Below, piece after piece: positions 12,196 through 40,961 of a DNA stretch of 64,000 nucleotides (position 1 is the stretch's first letter; the number at the start of each line of letters is the position of its first letter). Source of the DNA: Candidula unifasciata (lineage: Eukaryota; Mollusca; Gastropoda; Stylommatophora; Geomitridae); contig CAJHNH020000800.1 of NCBI GenBank assembly GCA_905116865.2, positions 179,631 through 243,630 of the forward strand, written 5' to 3'. The position numbers were made by a program, and so were the translations under genes. Under the pieces are notes generated by a model. That model was given only the letters and a program-made list of their open reading frames with translations, did not search any database and was not told where the DNA came from.

Positions 12196-12530
12196 TTTGA
12201 ATTAAGAATTGACATCACAGCACACTCCCATAAGTGATCTGCTCCCATCTTCTGCAGCAAGCGAAGTTCCAATTCCGATGGCATCAGTAGCCGTCTGATT
12301 CCCATTGTATATCTGTCTCATCCTTCCCCTGTAAGTTGAGCGTTGGCCAGATTCCCTGGTAACTCCTCGCAGCACCATCTTTCTCAGACCATAATGATCT
12401 ATCTGCACCTGCGCACTGTTCACTCGTTCCCAAAAGGCCCTCACAATATCTAGCTTGTCAATTCACCACCAAGTGGTGCAGAGCTGGCCAGTCTATCTGT
12501 CTGCTCATTTTCCACCAGCATGACCTGAAG
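12195..12530 (-). repeat. RNase H LINE 3' fragment
   Basis: The minus translation (RVNSAQVQIDHYGLRKMVLR, then CCDVNS at the end) is homologous to the longer copy at 47.05-47.55 kb, which still shows the RNase H C-terminal block. The plus strand near 12480-12520 still encodes, in reverse, the [13 protein letters not shown] end of the RNase H fold. Confidence 0.6.
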
Positions 12531-12539
12531 AAAATATCC

Positions 12540-13376
12540 AAAGGATGCTAACTAATTTATAACAGTGTAAACATGTATGCAATGTATATGTTGTATGTCC
12601 CATCTACATACATTACTGGTTGTGTGTCATTTGTTTATTACAAGGACAGCTTACAGTTGGCACATTTTAACAACAAACAAAAATAATGGAAAATCAGTTA
12701 ATGTTTGTCTCAAACAGTTAATATACTAATTCAATCTGATAATTACTTTGACTCTCACTGTTCCACACATCTTTTCATTGGCTGTGCCTGTAGGTGTAAG
12801 CTGTGCTATTTCACCATCTCACAGGATCACCAGAATCACAGATCAGTTCAATGTTTTTGTCGCGCCCCATCCATCTGGCCAGGCCTATCTCTTGCTCTCC
12901 TTTGCATCAATCTTGCTAGTTGTTATAAAGGCCATTCCTTCTCTGACACACAATATTACACCCCACCCCCCCAATACTGACTGTGTATGCCTAACTGTTC
13001 TAAGTTTACGACTTTTGCCTGTCTCTGCAATCCTTCTATGAAATTTCCCGCATTTTTCTCAAAAACCACATTTGTTTTAGTAAACAACTGCTTTAAAATG
13101 ACAGAGTTACACTAGTTAGTAATACCTGGATAAGCCAGAAAATGTTAGCTGTTACACAGCTGGCTTATGGTCATAGGCACAATAAATGCCATTTGATCTG
13201 TAAAAGCATGTTTCTATCCCCACATGCTTTCCCGGTGTGACAACAGCATTATAGGGTCGGTAAATTTTACTCTTTATAGCTGTTACATAAACATATCATA
13301 TATATTTAGAGAAACAGTAAACAAGCTGTACAATATCTAAAATAATAGCCAGATACAGTTGATTGAAAGTGTCTAA
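12540..13376 (-). other. Probable GTPBP8 3' UTR and flank
   Basis: Sequence following the GTPBP8 stop is AT-rich and lacks another exon. A minus-strand AATAAA (TTTATT on plus, near 12635) is a possible polyadenylation signal, but it is far from the stop and unproven. Confidence 0.3.
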
Positions 13377-30281
<16,905 letters not shown>

Positions 30282-30424
30282 TTCTTGGCATCCAAGAAAC
30301 ACCGTCAAAGTCTGAGCAACCGTACTAGTAGGATTATATCTGAAATTAAATCGTTGTAAAAATTGTTATATGTCATGCATCTGGATAATTTCATATGCTG
30401 TTACTACAGGACAATTAGACTTAT

Positions 30425-30690
30425 CTCTTACCCTGTGGTGTCGAGGTGTAGTATAATTTACAGGAAAGTGCCCTTCTGTGTGCTTCGTAAATGGGGACTC
30501 TGTTATTCCCTCGGTCCATTGTTTGCATGGTCGACCTTTGCTTCATTTCCTGCCTGGTCTGTATCATTGTTTGCCGTGGGATACTGTTTGTTAGCATGTG
30601 CATTATATGGCCAAACCATTTCACTTGTTGTTTTCTAATAAAATCCAGAGCAGTCACTGCCCTTATTAGTCTTAAATACACTAATTTAAA
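30425..30690 (-). repeat. LINE 3'-end fragment
   Basis: Minus frame FIRKQQVKWFGHIMHM and NSIPRQTM are the C-terminal motifs of the non-LTR family also seen at 14.4 and 60.9 kb. Confidence 0.65.
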
Positions 30691-30694
30691 ATAA

Positions 30695-31395
30695 AAAATT
30701 GTGTTTTTTCACAATGGAAGAAGACTGTAGTTGATATCTACTGCTGTGTTTGTGAATATTACATAGTGAGGCTTTAGTCTCTTTCACAATATAACTCTCA
30801 TAACTTTGTCGCAAAGCCACAAGTATTCTAAACCGACCAACATGGAAATCAAATCCTGATGCATTAAACATTAAAAATGATGTTATCCTGCAACTTTTAT
30901 TATTGCCCACTTCTTGCCTTTGACCTTTCCCTCCAGTATGGTTTTTAAAAAAGCGCTATGCCTTTTAATGTGGCTGAGATATGTAAATTGTCTCTTTTTT
31001 ATTTATTTCAGTAATTCTCTTTTCAATTGTAGTCTTTCTAGAACCTCTGTATTGGACTATTTTTGTTTCCCTGAAATATGATCTTTTATATACCCACATT
31101 TCCAGAGACTTCATTCGATTTTTTTAGCTGCTTGTTCATTGTCCAAGTTTCTGAAATATCTTTTGTGGCAGGCTGTATTCGAATATTATTTCTCAACATT
31201 CCCTGGTCATAATGATGTGTCTACACGCCCACTGTAGTAATTGTATGAATGTATGGGTCTGTTTTAATATATTACACTAGTGAAATTTCAAAATTCCAGT
31301 ACCACTCCTTGGTGCTCTGATGTTAAACTTTTTATTATGTAACGTTTGATTTTACTCCTAGTTCAAGTTCCTAGTACTGGACATAAGGTTATTTG
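30695..31395. other. No feature recognised
   Basis: AT-rich sequence between LINE fragments, possibly within the GTPBP8 5' UTR intron. The minus frame at 30686-30910 has no domain. Confidence 0.3.
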
Positions 31396-31399
31396 ATAA

Positions 31400-31795
31400 T
31401 GGTTGGGTGCCCCAATATAACTGTGTTATAGTTATATGGTTGGCTAGGGGGTTCATAGCGAAGGCAAATGGACGTCGCTTGGTGCAACAATGCCTGCATA
31501 TATCACGTCTAGTTTGAGAATGGAGGTGGAGGAAGTCACTGCTGCCTTCTGCTGGTTTGAGAATCAGCTGTACACACATGCCATCAATGCCGTCATTGTA
31601 ACTAACTCACAGAGCATGTTGAGAAAGGTGGAGACAGGCATGCTTCGTGCAGAGTGGCAAGCATCACTTCAAAGGTCACGGGTAGTTAGCATCCTTCAAA
31701 TATTTTTCCAGGTACAGCCAGTGTGCTGGGAAATGAGCAGGCAGATAGACTGGCCGGTTCTGCATCATTTGGTGTTAAAATGATGGGATGTGCTC
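31400..31795 (+). repeat. RNase H LINE relic
   Basis: Plus frame 31490-31783 with SLRMEVEEVTAAFCWFENQL, VIVTNSQSMLRKVETGML and [11 protein letters not shown] matches 47.05-47.55 kb. The RNase H catalytic Glu (MEVEE) and second Asp region (TNSQS, where D is replaced by N) can be aligned. It is truncated. Confidence 0.65.
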
Positions 31796-31851
31796 CTGTC
31801 TGATTCCATTTGAACATTGAGTCACTTGACTATTAGTACGTATTATAGGGA

Positions 31852-32136
31852 CTACAGTTTCGGAAATTTGCTATCTTTTCGACAATTTCCGTTACCATAG
31901 AAACCGTTTAAAACTTGTTTTGGAAATGTCGGCTGGGGTTTCGGGATGGGTCCTAATTTCTCATGAAATTTTGCCATTGGTGTGATTTTCACCCACTCTA
32001 AATAGCTGAAAACGGCGGGAAGGAACCCGATTAACAGCGCATGTCTACGACAGCCGGACATTCTCTGTTTTTCTGTTAGTCTATCAGTTTGATTGAAAAT
32101 AGCGGTAAATTCGAGGTTGGCTTTAGGCTTAAACAT
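31852..32136 (-). CDS. Unassigned small ORF with one hydrophobic segment
   Basis: A 94-codon ATG-initiated frame lies just downstream of the promoter-like block at 32.29-32.36 kb. An internal Met (residue 26) would give a protein of about 69 residues starting MSGCRRHALLIGFLPAVFSY, with a hydrophobic stretch bounded by basic residues and a Pro/Lys-rich C-terminus. That layout resembles small mitochondrial or membrane proteins. I do not recognise the family. Codon use is not repeat-like. It could instead be the 5' part of the GTPBP8 transcript or chance, so confidence is low. Confidence 0.33.
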   Translation of the reverse strand: MFKPKANLEFTAIFNQTDRLTEKQRMSGCRRHALLIGFLPAVFSYLEWVKITPMAKFHEKLGPIPKPQPTFPKQVLNGFYGNGNCRKDSKFPKL

Positions 32137-32259
32137 TACCAGTTGTGGTAATGCTAGTTACAATTGAATTCTCCGTCCAATTTTACATTTGCATATTAAA
32201 TTTTTTTTCCCGACTCTGGCTGTTTAGATTTACAGTGACATTTTTTAGGCAATCGCATG

Positions 32260-32400
32260 CGGCTGAGTGAGCTGAGTCTCACTGCCTGCCATCTTGTCCA
32301 ATGACAGTCCAATGTCAACAAAGCCGATACAGAACTGCGCAGTAGGTTGCGCAGTCAAAAAACTTCTTGTTTGTGGGTCACAAGTTTTAGCGGCTGTTTC
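32260..32400 (-). promoter_or_regulatory. Promoter-like block, minus-oriented
   Basis: Within about 70 bp are GCCATCTTG at 32288-32296 (complement CAAGATGGC, a YY1-type site in minus orientation) and two CCAAT boxes (32298-32302, 32309-32313). Two TGCGCA palindromes (32336-32341, 32348-32353) resemble NRF1 half-sites. This combination is common at promoters of nuclear genes for mitochondrial proteins and would suit GTPBP8, whose first recognised coding exon is 2 kb downstream. Confidence 0.5.
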
Positions 32401-32814
32401 TTACATCTCATCTCCACAAAAACCTACATATCTCAGCTCAGAAATGACATACAAGCCTAAATGAGGTACCATTGGAAAGAGATTGTTTACAGCTATCTAA
32501 CTGTGCTGGTTTTATTGGTGTAGAGGGCATTTTAAAAATTTGACTGAAGTACCTTCGTATTAGTAATTACTCTAGAGAGTCAATGACTGACTCAACAATG
32601 ACAAGACGTCACAAGACAATCACAATCACTCTTACGTCAACTTCGACTCTTCAGAAAAAGTGCAAACATCACCAAGCTCCAATGGGCGAAAATAAGATAA
32701 AATAAGGTACACACAAACATATCTTCTCTAATAATATTTCAGTGAACTCCTGTTGGATTAAGATCAAGTTACCTCTACTAAGTTGATTTCTATTTCTCTT
32801 CGCCGCTGATTGAT

Positions 32815-32935
32815 TGATTACCATCAGTATTAGTATTAGATTGGAACTCTGAGCTGGCTGCTAAAGATGAGGACGGAGCATGCATTGGAATGTCCTGAGT
32901 GCTGTGATGTCCATTTTTGACTCAACTCACCGCTG
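32815..32935 (+). repeat. RNase H LINE 3' end
   Basis: Matches the terminal segment of the family (GGAACTCTGAGCTGGCTGCT and a GAGTGCTGTGATGTC block), ending GACTCAACTCA. Confidence 0.55.
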
Positions 32936-33092
32936 ATTAAAATGAAAAGGCATCTTTACAACAATTAAAAACACACATAACAACTCACCAAGGTAAAATC
33001 ACCGTCACACACAGCGAGATGTTGCCTCCATTATTACTGCCTTCTTTTCATGTTTCCTCAATTACTTTCGCCTGCATCAAAGCTGTTGCTTT

Positions 33093-34783
33093 CAGTGTTA
33101 CCACTTTGAATGTTTTACATCAAAATTTAGATGTTTTTCCTTGCATTTAGATGGTGTTTTTTTACGTTTAGATGGTAGATTGTTTTGTAGATGTTTTTCA
33201 TTTAGAGTTATCAATTATAGATATTTTTTTTTTAGTGTCAGTTTTATAATTACTGTGTAAAATATTTACTACAATATTTTCGTTTTCGTCTGGCACGTAC
33301 ATTGTGACAACTGCGATTATTTAAATTTTGAACTCTCACTGGCGTCAACGCTCAAATATCTGGCAGGCCGGTACCGATTAATTAAAGGCGCACGTAAATC
33401 ATACTTTGTTTCAACCGTATCCTCACTGTGCTGACTGTGTGTTTCTTTTTTCATGTTATTAAAAAAAAAATTGCTCACCTTCATATGTGGCTTTCACTTT
33501 TTAAAAAAAAACCGTTCAATATGCCAAAAGTAAAGTTTGAGCAAAAATTTTGGAAAGAGTGGTTGCATGATGACAAAATCAAAGACTGGGTGATGGCAGT
33601 TCCTGGGGATATGGCCAAGGCTCGTTGTAAGTGCTGCAAGTGTGAAATGAAAGCGAAAATACAAGACTTAAAAAGCTATGAAGAGACTAAAAAGCGTAAA
33701 ACTGCAGTTCCATTCAAAGATATTACACCACTGACATCAGTTTTCAGAACTATACTGATTAGTGAATCATCAAAAGTTGATGAATCGGTCTCAATGTTTC
33801 TAAGTTGTCATTGTGCAATTTCAAATGTGACCATTTGATTGATTTGTTTAAAAACACTATTTCTGACAGTAAAGTTATTGATGATTGGAAAGTGCATCGC
33901 AGCAAGTGTACACATATTATACTTTATTTTCTAACTTTGAAAAAGATTTGATCAGTGATATTTCTACAAATAAATATAGTTTATTATTAGACGAATCAAA
34001 TTATATTTCAGTACTGAAAGTGCTTGGTGTGTGTATTATATATTACAGAAACAATACAAAGTAGTTTCTACATATCTTAGACTAGTTAAATTGGAAAACG
34101 TGATGCAAAAAGTATAGTTTAGGAACTGAAGAAACTTTTAACCAGCAAACAGTTAGACTTAAAGAATTTGGCTGCAATTGGTACCGATAATGCCTCGGTA
34201 ATGGTTGGTACAAACAATGGCGTTGATGCCAAATTGAAGAAAGCTAATCTATCGTTAATACTTATAAAATGTATGTGTCATTTATTACAGCTAGCATTAC
34301 TACATACTTCGTCTGAATGTTTACCAAGGACTTTGGAATAGCTTATTGCTGAAACACATAACTGGTTTTCCAAATCATTTGTCAAACAACAGCAATACAA
34401 AACAATATATACAGCCTTGAATTATGGTTCCACACCACGGAAAATTCTGTCAGATTGCAAAACTAGATGGTTATCAATTCAACCAGCTTTTGAAAGAATT
34501 GTGAACCAATAGTTGGAGTTGAAGGCACACTTTGAAATAACAAGAGAAAGTGAAAAAGTGCTACACAGCTGAAATCCTGTATGGAATGTACAGTGATGAA
34601 AATGCAGGCATCAGTGAAGATAAGGTAATGATTCTATAGGGCAAGACATATCAATAGCTATGTAATTTGTGACTCTTTCAATTTGGATGTTTTTTCTAGA
34701 TGTTTTCCACGCAAATTTAGATGTTTTTAAATATTTTCTGATTCCTTTCTGGATGTTTTTTGAAAAGAAAAGTGACAACACTG
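33093..34783 (+). mobile_element. hAT transposon relic with complete ends
   Basis: Terminal inverted repeats CAGTGTTACCACTTT (33093-33107) and, inverted, CAGTGTTGTCACTTT (34769-34783) are flanked by an exact 8-bp duplication GTTGCTTT (33085-33092 and 34784-34791). Short TTTAGATG / GATGTTTTT motifs cluster inside both ends (33125-33235 and 34680-34765), as expected of hAT subterminal transposase sites. The interior carries a broken transposase. At 1.69 kb it is shorter than an autonomous copy would be. Confidence 0.93.
33521..34560 (+). pseudogene. hAT-like (DUF4371-type) transposase pseudogene
   Basis: The first frame (ATG at 33521, 33428-33838 including upstream codons) starts MPKVKFEQKFWKEW and carries a CKCCKCEMK cysteine cluster of a degenerate BED-type finger. 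After stops, downstream frames keep IGTDNASVMVGTNNGV, LIKCMCHLLQLALLHTSS, HNWFSKSFVKQQQYK and CKTRWLSIQPAFERIVN, the characteristic central RNase H-like region of DUF4371/ZNF862-type hAT transposases. Multiple stops and frameshifts make it inactive. A related copy lies inverted at 58.62-59.09 kb. Confidence 0.85.
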
Positions 34784-34889
34784 GTTGCTTTCCTGCCTTC
34801 AATGTTTAAGGCGATCAGGTCGGTCTGGTCAGGTCATTCATTGTTCTGGTCTAGGCAGGGTCAGATTTAGACTTGATGACAGCTGAAAA

Positions 34890-35350
34890 CTCCGGAATTC
34901 ACCAATGCATGTTTGCTCAGCAACTCAAATTACATGCTACAGAAGATCAAGGCGGGGTACATACAGAAACATTGTCGCACACTTGTACAGCGCGCAGCTT
35001 TTTCGCAAAATCACCTTCATTTTTGTCCCATGGTGTGCTGGTGTGAAAGGCACTGAGAGAGCAGACGCCCTGGTTATCAGGAATGGGCCATTTATGGATA
35101 GGAGAGACATCAATCCAATACGGGAGACTAAAAGCTGTGAGGCTTTGAGTTTCGGGGAAAATAACTTTTCCCTGAATAGACTGCAAACCCCGGGTGCACC
35201 AACTAGAGCAGCGAGACAGGAAAACCATGCATGAGCCACCCGTCCTTACATTAAACAGAACAGAATGGGAGTTGTCAGCCTAAAACACCTAGAGACATGC
35301 TCAAGAGGAGATCGGAGCACTTATGGTCATGTCCGATGTGCGATGAAAAG
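34890..35350 (+). repeat. RNase H LINE relic
   Basis: Plus frame 34905-35234 has FIFVPWCAGVKGTERADAL, the C-terminal RNase H block, and downstream a second frame with SCPMCDEKDF, the terminal cysteine motif. The canonical H of PGHAG is replaced by C. Confidence 0.65.
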
Positions 35351-35744
35351 GATTTTAAAAAAAATGAAGACCTAAGACAGTTTCCCAAACGTTTGTTTGT
35401 GTGTGCCATGTCCCGTCTTAACCTTTATGAAATTTATGTGCCCCCCACCTCCACCCACCCAAACATATAACTTAAACTCTGGATGAGTCCATTTTCGAAT
35501 TGCCTCCCTTAACAATCAAATTGCCCCTCCGCCCCTCCCCATGTGGCCTGGGCATACGTAGAAAATTGTCATAAGCCATGCAAAGGGCTAAGGCCCCTAC
35601 TGTTTAAAATAATTACAAGTTAATCTAAAAAAAAAGTGTAAATGTATACACTTTTTAAATACATGGACGATGGAAATATATTGTCGTTTAATAAAAGAAA
35701 TAATAAAGAATGTGTTGCAAAATCACAGAAATTATATTGTTTAA

Positions 35745-35995
35745 TCATCCGTGGCGTAACGGCTAGACACTGGCGTGTGGATCGAAAGGTCGTGGGTTCG
35801 CTCCCTGGTGGAGCCGGACTTTGTTCAAAAATGACCTTGACCCCCAGGTCAACCCATCCTTGAGTGGGTACCAGGGAAGTGAAGGCGGCTTGCGTAATGC
35901 TGACCGCATAGCCCATCTTGTGCCTATTGGTCTATAAAAATATAGGTCTAGCTCTATACGCCTAAAGACGTGGAAAAGGGACCTTTACTTTATCA
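35745..35995 (+). repeat. tRNA-derived SINE, family 3 (fullest copy)
   Basis: The head CCGTGGCGTAACGGCTAGAC fits an A box and GTGGGTTCGCTCCC fits a B box. The tail GCGTAATGCTGACCGCATAG and GTGGAAAAGGGACCTTTACT is shared with 9.53-9.71 kb. Confidence 0.7.
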
Positions 35996-35999
35996 CGGC

Positions 36000-36827
36000 C
36001 TTTTTTATTTATATACAGGAGGACCTGAATTTATTTATCCCCCTAAAGGCTGTATTAAAACTGTCTTTATTTGAGAACACAAATATGAATTTGTTGGGGC
36101 TAAAAGATGAAGCTTAACTGGCTTATGTCTCAATATAGCACTGCCTTCAGGATTGCTATTCGTAGGATTAACATATCATGGCTGAGAATCAAATAGGCGC
36201 ATATCCCAGAATTCCAAGAGACTCCGCCCAGCTGTATAAAACAGTCAACAGTATTAGTATGTTGGACACATGGGCGGTATCTTTTTAAAAAAAAAGACCA
36301 ATCAGCACTCGGTGGGTGATGTGGTCAACATCATGCTACTGCCTTTACTTCCTAGACTAAACCTGAGACATGGTCTGCGTGTATACGACGTTGTTTGTTA
36401 ATGTATTGTTATCTGTGAAGCACGTTAGTTTTCTGTCCTGGAAAAAACTCCCAGATGCTCAGTGTGATGATTATAATTCCAGGTGTTTTAATTCGGAATA
36501 GGACTTGTAGTTAGTGTGTTTAGTTTTACCATTACTGCTAGTTAGAATACATACAGAACATATCCTGTCAGGGCTATACGATTATAGGTCTTAGTTCCCG
36601 TCTAACGAGCATTTGTTTGTTTGTTACTAAGGCATCTTGAGTGTGGGTTTCGGCTTTCACTCACCACGACGTTCTTTGTTGGAGCTTTTATGGGATGTGA
36701 GTAGAGATAAGTTCAAGGAGTAAATTTTTATGTCATCCTTTATAGCATCCTCTCCCCCCCCCTCCTTTTAGGTGACATCCCCTTTAGGCTTTGCTTCTAG
36801 TACAGTATAGTATGGCGGGGCAGGAAG

Positions 36828-36868
<41 letters not shown>

Positions 36869-37255
36869 CGCGCAGAATGTGAACTGGTACATGCTGTTGG
36901 AGATTGAAAGTTTTGAACAGGCATGATCGACCACACCAGTGACAAGGGCCGTGATTGTGATGTTCTTTAATGTTCACGAAATTTATCAGCTATCTTGCTT
37001 TAATGTCTTTCAAAAATCCCTTTTTTTCCCCAATTCCAAATCATTCACAATTCTTCTGTATTGGATTAATGAGAGGAACTCAAATTTCTAATTTCTATAC
37101 AGTCTCCGCAGCGATTGGCTTCCAGCGATGAATTACGCACCATGAGCAGGTCAGGGGAAAACAATTTGCCGCGGGCATTCAGGCAAGCATCTAATTGCTT
37201 TGGTAGGCAGTGTAAGTCATCCGCAGAAAAGGATTGTGGTTGTTCATTAAATTAA
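36000..37255. other. Non-coding with SINE piece and (GT)n
   Basis: 36295-36365 matches the 0.66-kb SINE body. A (GT)n/(GC) microsatellite lies at about 36829-36873. Otherwise nothing was recognised. Confidence 0.45.
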
Positions 37256-37261
37256 GTGTTA

Positions 37262-37745
37262 ACCGCGTACATTATGTTATGTTATCACAATCAACGTCTT
37301 TGCACACTGAGCATCCCCATGCCTGCTCAGTCCTACGATGCAGCAGCGACTCGAAGGTACCTCTACTGATGGTTCCCATGAAGAGATGGTTAGTGATATC
37401 TCCTGTCTTTACCTCGAAGACGACGAATACCTGCTTCACCAAGCTTAGCTCCTCGGTCACGCAGTCGTGTTAGCGTCAGAGATTCCCCATTATCCCCCAA
37501 CCTAGTCTGTACAGTGTTGATGATATCAGCTCTGCCCATGCTTCTTCCTGTTTACATTGGTGTATTACTTGCCAGCTGATCAGCTCTGTCGTTACCATTT
37601 ACTCCTGCGTGCCCAGGTGTATACATTCAGATGATGAAGGTTAACTACGATTTCCGAATACTTTCTAACCATTCAGAGCATAGACTACTTGTAGCTTTAT
37701 TCTGGAGCATGTGTTTCTGAACAGTCTGAATCACTTGGTATCAGT
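37262..37745 (-). repeat. RNase H LINE relic
   Basis: The minus strand encodes, in broken frames, a GHAGVNGNDRADQLAS-like RNase H end and the terminal CSVCKDVDCDNIT (frame 37272-37460), the same ending as at 9.1 kb. Confidence 0.65.
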
Positions 37746-38579
37746 GGTGGTTTTTCGTTTTATATCTCGCATTTATTCTAGTAAATTAACATAAATTACA
37801 GAGGTTTATCGCAGTCACGATCCTTTGAGGAAGACAACAAAACAATGAGAAATGGCGCGAATCTCCGTTAGTCCGTACCAGGACATCACAACAAAGTCAA
37901 ATTGAAATAAAGATTTTAACTGTAGGTCTACATTGCTTTTAGAAAATCTACGTGTTTCCAACGGAGGAACCATGAAGAAAATGTGAGCACATCTTGATAA
38001 GAAAAGCCAGGAAAAAACCCAAATATGCCAGTTTATTATCTTATGCCAGTTCAATTTCAAATGTGCCAAATCTGTAGAATCTGGCATAAAAAATGCCAAT
38101 ATAGCAACCCTGGGGTGCTCCGGCAACCATTTCTTGACTTCACTGCCAGATTGCCTAGGTGTCCTAGATCAGTCGTTATTGTATTTTATGACGACATCGC
38201 CCTTAATTGTATAGTGTTCTTGAACATCTGAACTTTGGTATTTTTCACCATCATAATCGTGATATAGATGGACAAAGAAGCAAATTTAAGTAAGCGAACG
38301 ATTTTTCCACGCAACTGGCGCACTGAGCTTGACGCTATACTATATTTATATGGATAGATCAAACTGTGGTCTGCATGACATCAGCCACATTTTGGCATTT
38401 TCCTACATCTGAGTGCTTATGTCAGCTTAAAAAAAAATTTAAAATAAAAAAAAAATAAAAAAAAATAAAAACAAATTAAGAAGACACAAACAATAGGTTG
38501 CACAATTTATTGCGTGGCATATTTCACTGTATCTCATCACGTGCATACCACAGTAACAAAACAAAACAAAAAAATTTAG

Positions 38580-39288
38580 AATCAGTGCAGACCTAAGGCC
38601 TCCTCAGCTTCAGACAAGTTAGTTAGTCTTAGTTAGTCTTTCCTCTTGTGTCGAGTGCGGCACATAGGGCAGAGGTCGCGACTCTCCATGCACGGCGGTC
38701 CGTTGCAATCCGTTGTCGGTCTTGGATGTTTGAGTGGCCCATGAGTGAGCCTTCCCTGATGATAGTTCTACGTAGGGTTTCCCTTGGTCTTCCACGAGAT
38801 CTTTTCCCCTGTGGTGTCCAAATGAGGGCTTGGTAAGGAAGTCTTGATTTATCCATTCTAAGGGCGTGGCCGACATAGTTCCAGCGGCGTTTTCGTATAA
38901 AATTAGACACATACTCTTGCCTGGATTCTTGCCTTATTTGTGTATTGGTTCGGAAATCTGACCATTTGAAATTTAGTATTCTTCTAAGGCATTTATTTTC
39001 AAAACTGTCTAATTTTGTGTCTAGAGTTTTCGTTGATTTCCAGCTCTCGCATCCATAGGTTAGTACTGGAATCACACAAGAATTGAAGATCTTGAGTTTT
39101 GTGTGTTTGCTAAGTGTCTTTGATTTCCAGATGTTAGACAGTTTATTGAAGGCACTAGATGCTAGTGCTATTCTAAATGATATTTCTGGTGCGGTATCTC
39201 CTGTAGATGACATCTTGCTCCCTAGATAAGTGAAACTGTTGACTTTTTCAAGGCTGTTGTTGTTCAGCGTGATATCAACAAGTACCAT
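38580..39288 (-). pseudogene. LINE polyprotein, C-terminal part
   Basis: The 219-codon minus frame contains FTYLGSKMSSTGDTAPEISF, PVLTYGCESWKSTKTLD, LRRILNFKWSDFRTN and RWNYVGHALRMD, ending in a basic GKRSRGRPRETLRRT tail. This is the post-RT thumb and C-terminal region of a non-LTR retrotransposon. It is an uninterrupted frame, so relatively young, but it lacks the RT core and endonuclease. Confidence 0.85.
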
Positions 39289-39289
39289 T

Positions 39290-39688
39290 CAGTAAAAGGG
39301 TGGAGCGTATTAATTAACACAAATCTAATAATCGACCTGCATTGCCACACATACAAGCCAAAATATGTATACATTTGATTCAGTTGTTAAGTATGCATAT
39401 ACTAAGTACTGATTTGTTTTGCGTCAACAGTAATTTGACAAAATAATACTTTATCAAACTTCATCTCCCAAACGCTATGGTGGTATGATAGGCTTATCCT
39501 TCTGAAAATATTCTGCAAAATAAATCGCATAACTTTAAAAATTATGAAGTTAAAAAAAAAATTAGATTTTGTGTTAAAAAGAATTTACGGGAAAAAGCTA
39601 CCCTTTGAAACATGACTAGCTCCCCGCTGACTTGATTCCTTCACTTAAAAATATATTTTACTATCAAAATTTTATATCTTTCAAACAC

Positions 39689-39719
<31 letters not shown>

Positions 39720-40200
39720 TTCGAAAATAGAATACTACTGCACTCCGTAACACTGTCATCCACAAACTGTTTTTGTGCACAATGTTAGCTCGATAACTAA
39801 TGTAGTTCAGAAATCGAAGCCAAAGTTTTGACTTGACAAACATCAAAAGTGACCTTAGCAAAAGTGAATAAAAAGACAGCTCCGCTAAATGCTGGAAGCA
39901 TAGAAATATCAAACAAGGCTTACTGGAATGTCAAGTAAATGGCCGACTTGGTTCAAACAAAAACAAACGTAGTATAAAATGAAAAGAAGGAAAGACTGAG
40001 CCCTAAAAGACATGTAAACAACAGAACTCGACAATGATGAAATATTAACTTCAAAAGACGTCCTTGAATAAAAATATGACCTACTGATAGATAGCTCTAG
40101 ACCCACGTTTTTCTTCTATGGTCCGTGGATCCACACCGGTTCATGGAGATTCTGAACGCTAACCAAGAAAAGGAGGAAAAAAAGCAGTCAATATTTAGGC
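39290..40200. other. AT-rich, (ATT)n tract
   Basis: An (ATT)n microsatellite lies at about 39692-39719. No gene recognised. Confidence 0.4.
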
Positions 40201-40202
40201 CC

Positions 40203-40462
40203 CCCCCCATTACCGTGTGGGTTATGGCGGGCCTATTGTGGGGTTCCAAGAATAGACCCACTGCCTCCCCAAAAGCGTGTCGTAAGAGTCGACTAATTGG
40301 GGAGCTTCCTTTGAGGAGAGGCAATGAACCAACAGTATGTATTCAAGAGAATGAGATCTGTAAAACTGATGCACACGCAACACTCAGGTTCTGGAGCAGG
40401 ACTGCAGTTCAGTAGTGGACGAGTTTACAGCTGGTAAACGCAAAGAAGAAGAAGAGAAGAAA
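40203..40462 (+). repeat. Dispersed repeat family A copy
   Basis: Nearly complete copy: GGGGTTCCAAGAATAGACCC, GTGTCGTAAGAGTCGAC, AACACTCAGGTTCTGGAGCA and an AAGAAGAAGAGAAG tail. It is just downstream of the TNFR-like gene. Confidence 0.7.
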
Positions 40463-40961
40463 ATTGAGCACAGCCCGAGGTGCATTCATTTCAACTAGCT
40501 GACGTTACGGCAGGTATTTTGGATGTTCCAGGTGTATCGCTAGTGTCATCATCCTCACTTGCATACATATATCAAGCCCTTTAGACACATAGCTGTAACC
40601 ATGTTGCACGAATTAGTTATTTAGAACAGAAAACTAACAAATATGTCAGAGACAAAATATACAAATTTGCAGGACACCAGAAGCGCCTCTCGGTAGTGGT
40701 GAAACGTCGCAAGCTAGCTTGGTTCGTGGTGAGACATAATTCGTTTGAACAGACTGTGCGGAAGACAGAGCGGAAGACAGAGAAAAAATTGCGGGTTTTA
40801 TATGGTAGTGTATCCATCGATACACCTCCACGACCCTAAGGGGTCAAGGGGTATGTTATGTTATGTAACCCCGTTGTCAATACTCATATGCATGAGCTTT
40901 TTTTTATATTGTTCAGATACAGTAGATGTGTCCTCTTTGTGATCATTCGCTCTAGCCTTCT

